Below, piece after piece: positions 6,850-8,594 of a stretch of 8,594 bases of DNA (the first letter of the stretch is position 1; each line of letters opens with the position of its first letter). The translations under genes were made by a program, and so were the position numbers. The notes below the pieces were generated by a model that was not told the origin of the DNA, searched no databases, and saw only the letters and a list, made by a program, of their open reading frames with translations. Source of the DNA: JAWVZB01 sp033722375 (GTDB lineage: Bacteria; Actinomycetota; Nitriliruptoria; Nitriliruptorales; Nitriliruptoraceae); the NCBI GenBank assembly GCA_033722375.1, contig JAWVZB010000121.1:1-8594 (forward strand), in the 5' to 3' direction.

Positions 6850-6883
6850 TTGCAATGCAATAGTTACTATGGTTCAGAAAGTA
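6850..6883. promoter_or_regulatory. Overlapping dyads, candidate operator for the HxlR-type regulator
   Basis: TTGCAATGCAA (6850-6860) is an inverted repeat with 5-bp arms around one central base. Further right, TACT (6865-6868) is mirrored by AGTA (6880-6883), and the wider arms GTTACT and AGTATCAAC match imperfectly. HxlR-family regulators bind short AT-rich dyads near their own promoters, and these lie on the candidate leftward promoter. The link to this particular regulator is inference; the arms are short. Confidence 0.35.
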
Positions 6884-6957
6884 TCAACGGGAGTGGGTGG
6901 TGGCAAGGGGTCCGGATCGGGGCGTCGGTGAGGCGGCATGCGCTCGCCCCGGTCATC

Positions 6958-6963
6958 TAGCCT
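6958..6963 (+). promoter_or_regulatory. TANNNT -10 box of a leaderless hxlR-type transcript
   Basis: TAGCCT lies exactly seven bases before the ATG at 6971. No purine-rich Shine-Dalgarno sequence precedes that ATG; the bases between are pyrimidine-rich (CCCCTCG). This is the geometry of leaderless mRNAs in actinobacteria and Deinococcus, where transcription begins at the A of the start codon. I see no convincing -35 element. The same arrangement recurs before metG. Confidence 0.5.
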
Positions 6964-6970
6964 CCCCTCG

Positions 6971-7387
6971 ATGAGCAACGACGACGAACGCGCAGCACTC
7001 GCCCAGGCCGTGGAGCGAGTCGGTGACCGCTGGAGCCTGCTCCTGGTCCACGCCCTCCTGGACGGACCCGCCCGCTTCGGCGAGCTCGAGGAGCGACTGA
7101 ACGGCATCAGCCCGAACGTGCTCTCGCAGCGTCTCAAGCAGCTCGAGGGCGACGGGCTCGTCTTGGCCACGCCCTACCAGGATCGGCCGGTGCGCCACGA
7201 GTACGAGCTGACCGAGTCGGGGCGCGACCTCGAGGGGGCACTGCGCCTCCTGGCCCAATGGGGGCAGGGCGAGGAAGCCCCCGCCATCATCCACGAGGCG
7301 TGCGGCACGCCTGCGGACGCGCGGTGGTGGTGCCCGACTTGCGAGCGCGAAGTGAGCGACGAGACCACCCGGCTGGCCCACCTCTGA
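6971..7387 (+). CDS. HxlR-family winged helix-turn-helix transcription regulator
   Basis: Product of 138 aa, typical for the family; HxlR proteins act as dimeric DNA-binding regulators. The hallmark VERVGDRWSLLLVHALLDGPARFGELE (14-40) is followed by the recognition region ISPNVLSQRLKQLEGDGLV (46-64) and the wing with RPVRHEYELTESGRDL (72-87). The N-terminal cysteine that redox-sensing members use just before the first helix is absent. Instead the C-terminal tail has His108, Cys111, Cys121 and Cys124 (HEACG, then WWCPTCE), a possible metal site. The ATG at 6971 is preferred over ATG 6938 because family homology begins there and it sits seven bases after a TANNNT box; neither has a Shine-Dalgarno sequence. 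It is divergent from the protease cluster, which it may control along with itself. Confidence 0.9.
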   Translation: MSNDDERAALAQAVERVGDRWSLLLVHALLDGPARFGELEERLNGISPNVLSQRLKQLEGDGLVLATPYQDRPVRHEYELTESGRDLEGALRLLAQWGQGEEAPAIIHEACGTPADARWWCPTCEREVSDETTRLAHL

Positions 7388-7418
7388 GCCGGTGATCGAA
7401 GCGGACGGGCGAACGGAG

Positions 7419-7424
7419 TACGGT
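7419..7424 (+). promoter_or_regulatory. TANNNT -10 box of a leaderless metG transcript
   Basis: TACGGT is followed by seven bases (CACCTCC) and then the metG ATG at 7432, with no Shine-Dalgarno sequence; CACCTCC is in fact the complement of one. Spacing is identical to that before the hxlR-type gene. metG therefore probably has its own promoter in the 44-base gap instead of relying on read-through. No clear -35 is seen. Confidence 0.55.
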
Positions 7425-7431
7425 CACCTCC

Positions 7432-8594
7432 ATGACTGACAACGACCGCCACGTTCTCGTCGCGGTGGCCTGGCCGTACGCCAACGGCCTCAGCCACCTC
7501 GGCCACATCGCCGGTGCCTATCTGCCCGCGGACATCTTCGCGCGCTACCACCGCATCGCGGGCAGCCGGGTGCTCATGGTGTCGGGTTCCGACGCGAACG
7601 GGACCCCGATCACGGTCAAGGCCGACCAGGAGGGCGTGTCGCCCGAGGAGATCGTCGACCGCTACCACCCCCGGTTCCTCGAGCAGTGGGACCGGCTCGG
7701 CATCAGCTTCGACCTGTTCACGACGACGATGACGGACAACCACCACGCGGTCACCCAGGAGATGTTCCGTGCCATCCACGACAACGGCCTGATCGAGGCG
7801 CGTGTCACCGAGCAGTTCTACGACCCCGAAGCGGGGCGCTTCCTCCCCGACCGCTACGTCGAGGGCATCTGTCCGAACTGCTCCTACGACGGGGCGCGCG
7901 GTGACCAGTGCGACAACTGCGGCAAGACGCTCGACCCGATCGACCTGATCGAGCCGCGCTCGAAGCTGACCGGGGCCACACCCGAGCCGCGGGAGACGGA
8001 GCACTACTTCATCCTGCTGTCGGAGCTCCAGGACGAGCTGCTCTCCTGGCTGGAGTCCCGCGAAAGCTGGCGCAACCACGTCATCAACTGGGCGCTCGGG
8101 TTCGTGAAGGGCGGTCTGCACGACCGTGCCATCACCCGTGACCTGAACTGGGGGGTCCCGATCCCCGACGACCTCGACATCTCCACCGACGAATCCGAGA
8201 AACGGATCTACGTGTGGTTCGACGCCGTGATCGGCTACCTGTCGGCCTCGAAGGAGTGGGCGCAGCGGCAGGGTGACCCCGACGCCTGGCGTGCCTGGTG
8301 GGAGAACGAGGACGCCGAGACCTACTACTTCATCGGCAAGGACAACATCCCGTTCCATGCCGTGTTCTGGCCCGCCCAGCTCATGGCCTCCGGTGACCTC
8401 AACCTTCCGACGGACGTGCCCGCGAACCAGTACGTGACCTTCAAAGGCGCCAAGGCCTCCAAGTCGAAAGGGATCGGCACGCCGGTGCTCGAGTACCTCG
8501 AGGAGGGCTACCAGCCCGACGCGCTGCGCTACGCCACCGCCGCGAACCTTCCCGAGTACACCGACACCGACATCTCCGAGGCCGAGCTCATCCG
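7432..8594 (+). CDS. metG: Methionine--tRNA ligase (MetRS), 3' end beyond the window
   Basis: Class I aminoacyl-tRNA synthetase that charges tRNA-Met for elongation and initiation. The visible part is 387 complete codons of an expected 500-600, open at the right edge. Seen in order: the Rossmann-fold start with HLGH (22-25, the HIGH signature) after AWPYANG; SGSDANGTPI (51-60); a zinc knuckle CPNC...CDNC (Cys147, 150, 160, 163); the methionine-pocket strand YVWFDAVIGYLSAS; FIGKDNIPFH; and the second signature KASKS (341-345) in place of KMSKS. The anticodon-binding helical domain has only begun. Two signature positions are unusual (Asn56 where DxHG is usual, Ala342 in KMSKS), but the catalytic lysines and frame are intact, so it should be functional. 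The start at ATG 7432 is fixed by the family N-terminus and the upstream TANNNT box. Confidence 0.96.
   Translation, partial: MTDNDRHVLVAVAWPYANGLSHLGHIAGAYLPADIFARYHRIAGSRVLMVSGSDANGTPITVKADQEGVSPEEIVDRYHPRFLEQWDRLGISFDLFTTTMTDNHHAVTQEMFRAIHDNGLIEARVTEQFYDPEAGRFLPDRYVEGICPNCSYDGARGDQCDNCGKTLDPIDLIEPRSKLTGATPEPRETEHYFILLSELQDELLSWLESRESWRNHVINWALGFVKGGLHDRAITRDLNWGVPIPDDLDISTDESEKRIYVWFDAVIGYLSASKEWAQRQGDPDAWRAWWENEDAETYYFIGKDNIPFHAVFWPAQLMASGDLNLPTDVPANQYVTFKGAKASKSKGIGTPVLEYLEEGYQPDALRYATAANLPEYTDTDISEAELI

Larger units (their letters stand above)
6818..6970. promoter_or_regulatory. Divergent control region between the protease cluster and the hxlR-type gene
   Basis: This 153-base gap contains the only clearly AT-rich patch of the window (about 6837-6890), as expected for two back-to-back promoters and an operator. 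Leftward, TTGATA (6887-6882, minus strand) is a good -35 with a weaker AACTAT (6865-6860) 16 bases on. Rightward, TTGTCG (6836-6841) and AATAGT (6859-6864) are spaced by 17 bases but each matches consensus at only four positions. Several short dyads overlap these elements. The exact boxes are tentative; that the region holds the leftward promoter is likely. Confidence 0.55.

Noticed and set aside
5894..6931. Plus-strand open frame of 345 codons opposite the protease gene
   Set aside because: Antisense to a protease with complete catalytic motifs; composition is Arg/Gly/Asp-rich without domain structure.
6869..6931. Twenty-codon reading frame ATG...TGA in the divergent control region, ending in a Gly/Ser/Lys/Arg-rich stretch
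   Set aside because: No Shine-Dalgarno sequence and no TANNNT box seven bases upstream; it lies on the likely leftward promoter. It could be a leader peptide only if transcription starts near 6855, for which there is no evidence.
7174..8358. Minus-strand open frame of 394 codons opposite hxlR and metG
   Set aside because: Shadow of the metG coding strand; Val/Asp/Arg-rich and without motifs.

Overview
The window is high-GC (roughly two thirds G+C by eye), gene-dense bacterial DNA. Several features point to an Actinomycetota chromosome: a protein of the DUF4032 type, a HxlR regulator with a C-terminal CxxC tail, a MetRS of the actinobacterial style (AVIGYLSAS motif), GTG/TTG starts, and TANNNT boxes placed exactly 7 bases before ATG. 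A deep-branching, non-Streptomyces lineage is my guess, but the sequence alone does not fix the genus. I see no tRNA, rRNA, CRISPR array, insertion sequence or attachment site, and there is no sign of a mobile island.

Layout. Positions 1-80 are almost pure G/C homopolymer runs and look like a damaged contig end. Positions 121-3303 (+) form a tight operon: two inner-membrane permeases of a binding-protein-dependent sugar ABC importer (AglF/AglG-like, MalF/MalG superfamily) joined by an ATGA overlap, then a kinase-like DUF4032 protein. The substrate-binding protein would be expected to the left, where the sequence is damaged or cut off. No ATPase gene is present.

A leftward cluster (6817 down to 3310) faces that operon and ends 6 bases from it. 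It encodes two HtrA-like serine proteases with PDZ domains and no signal peptide (coupled by a GTGA overlap), an alpha/beta hydrolase with a complete Ser-Asp-His triad, and a MgtC/SapB-family membrane protein starting with TTG. Divergent from it, across an AT-rich control region (about 6837-6890), lies a rightward HxlR-type transcription regulator, followed after 44 bases by methionyl-tRNA synthetase (metG), which runs off the right edge.

How the parts may work together (inference). The permeases and the DUF4032 kinase-like protein are probably co-expressed for uptake of an oligosaccharide or polyol glucoside, with the ATPase supplied from elsewhere. The divergent HxlR protein is the obvious candidate regulator of itself and of the protease/hydrolase/MgtC cluster, which would make the latter a stress or envelope-quality unit. 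The hxlR and metG genes both lack a Shine-Dalgarno sequence and carry a TANNNT box 7 bases before ATG, so both are probably read from leaderless transcripts with separate promoters.

Nothing here is clearly a new defence or biosynthetic system. The points most worth a second look are the kinase-like gene in the sugar importer operon, the coupled pair of cytosolic HtrA-like proteases, and the two leaderless promoters.
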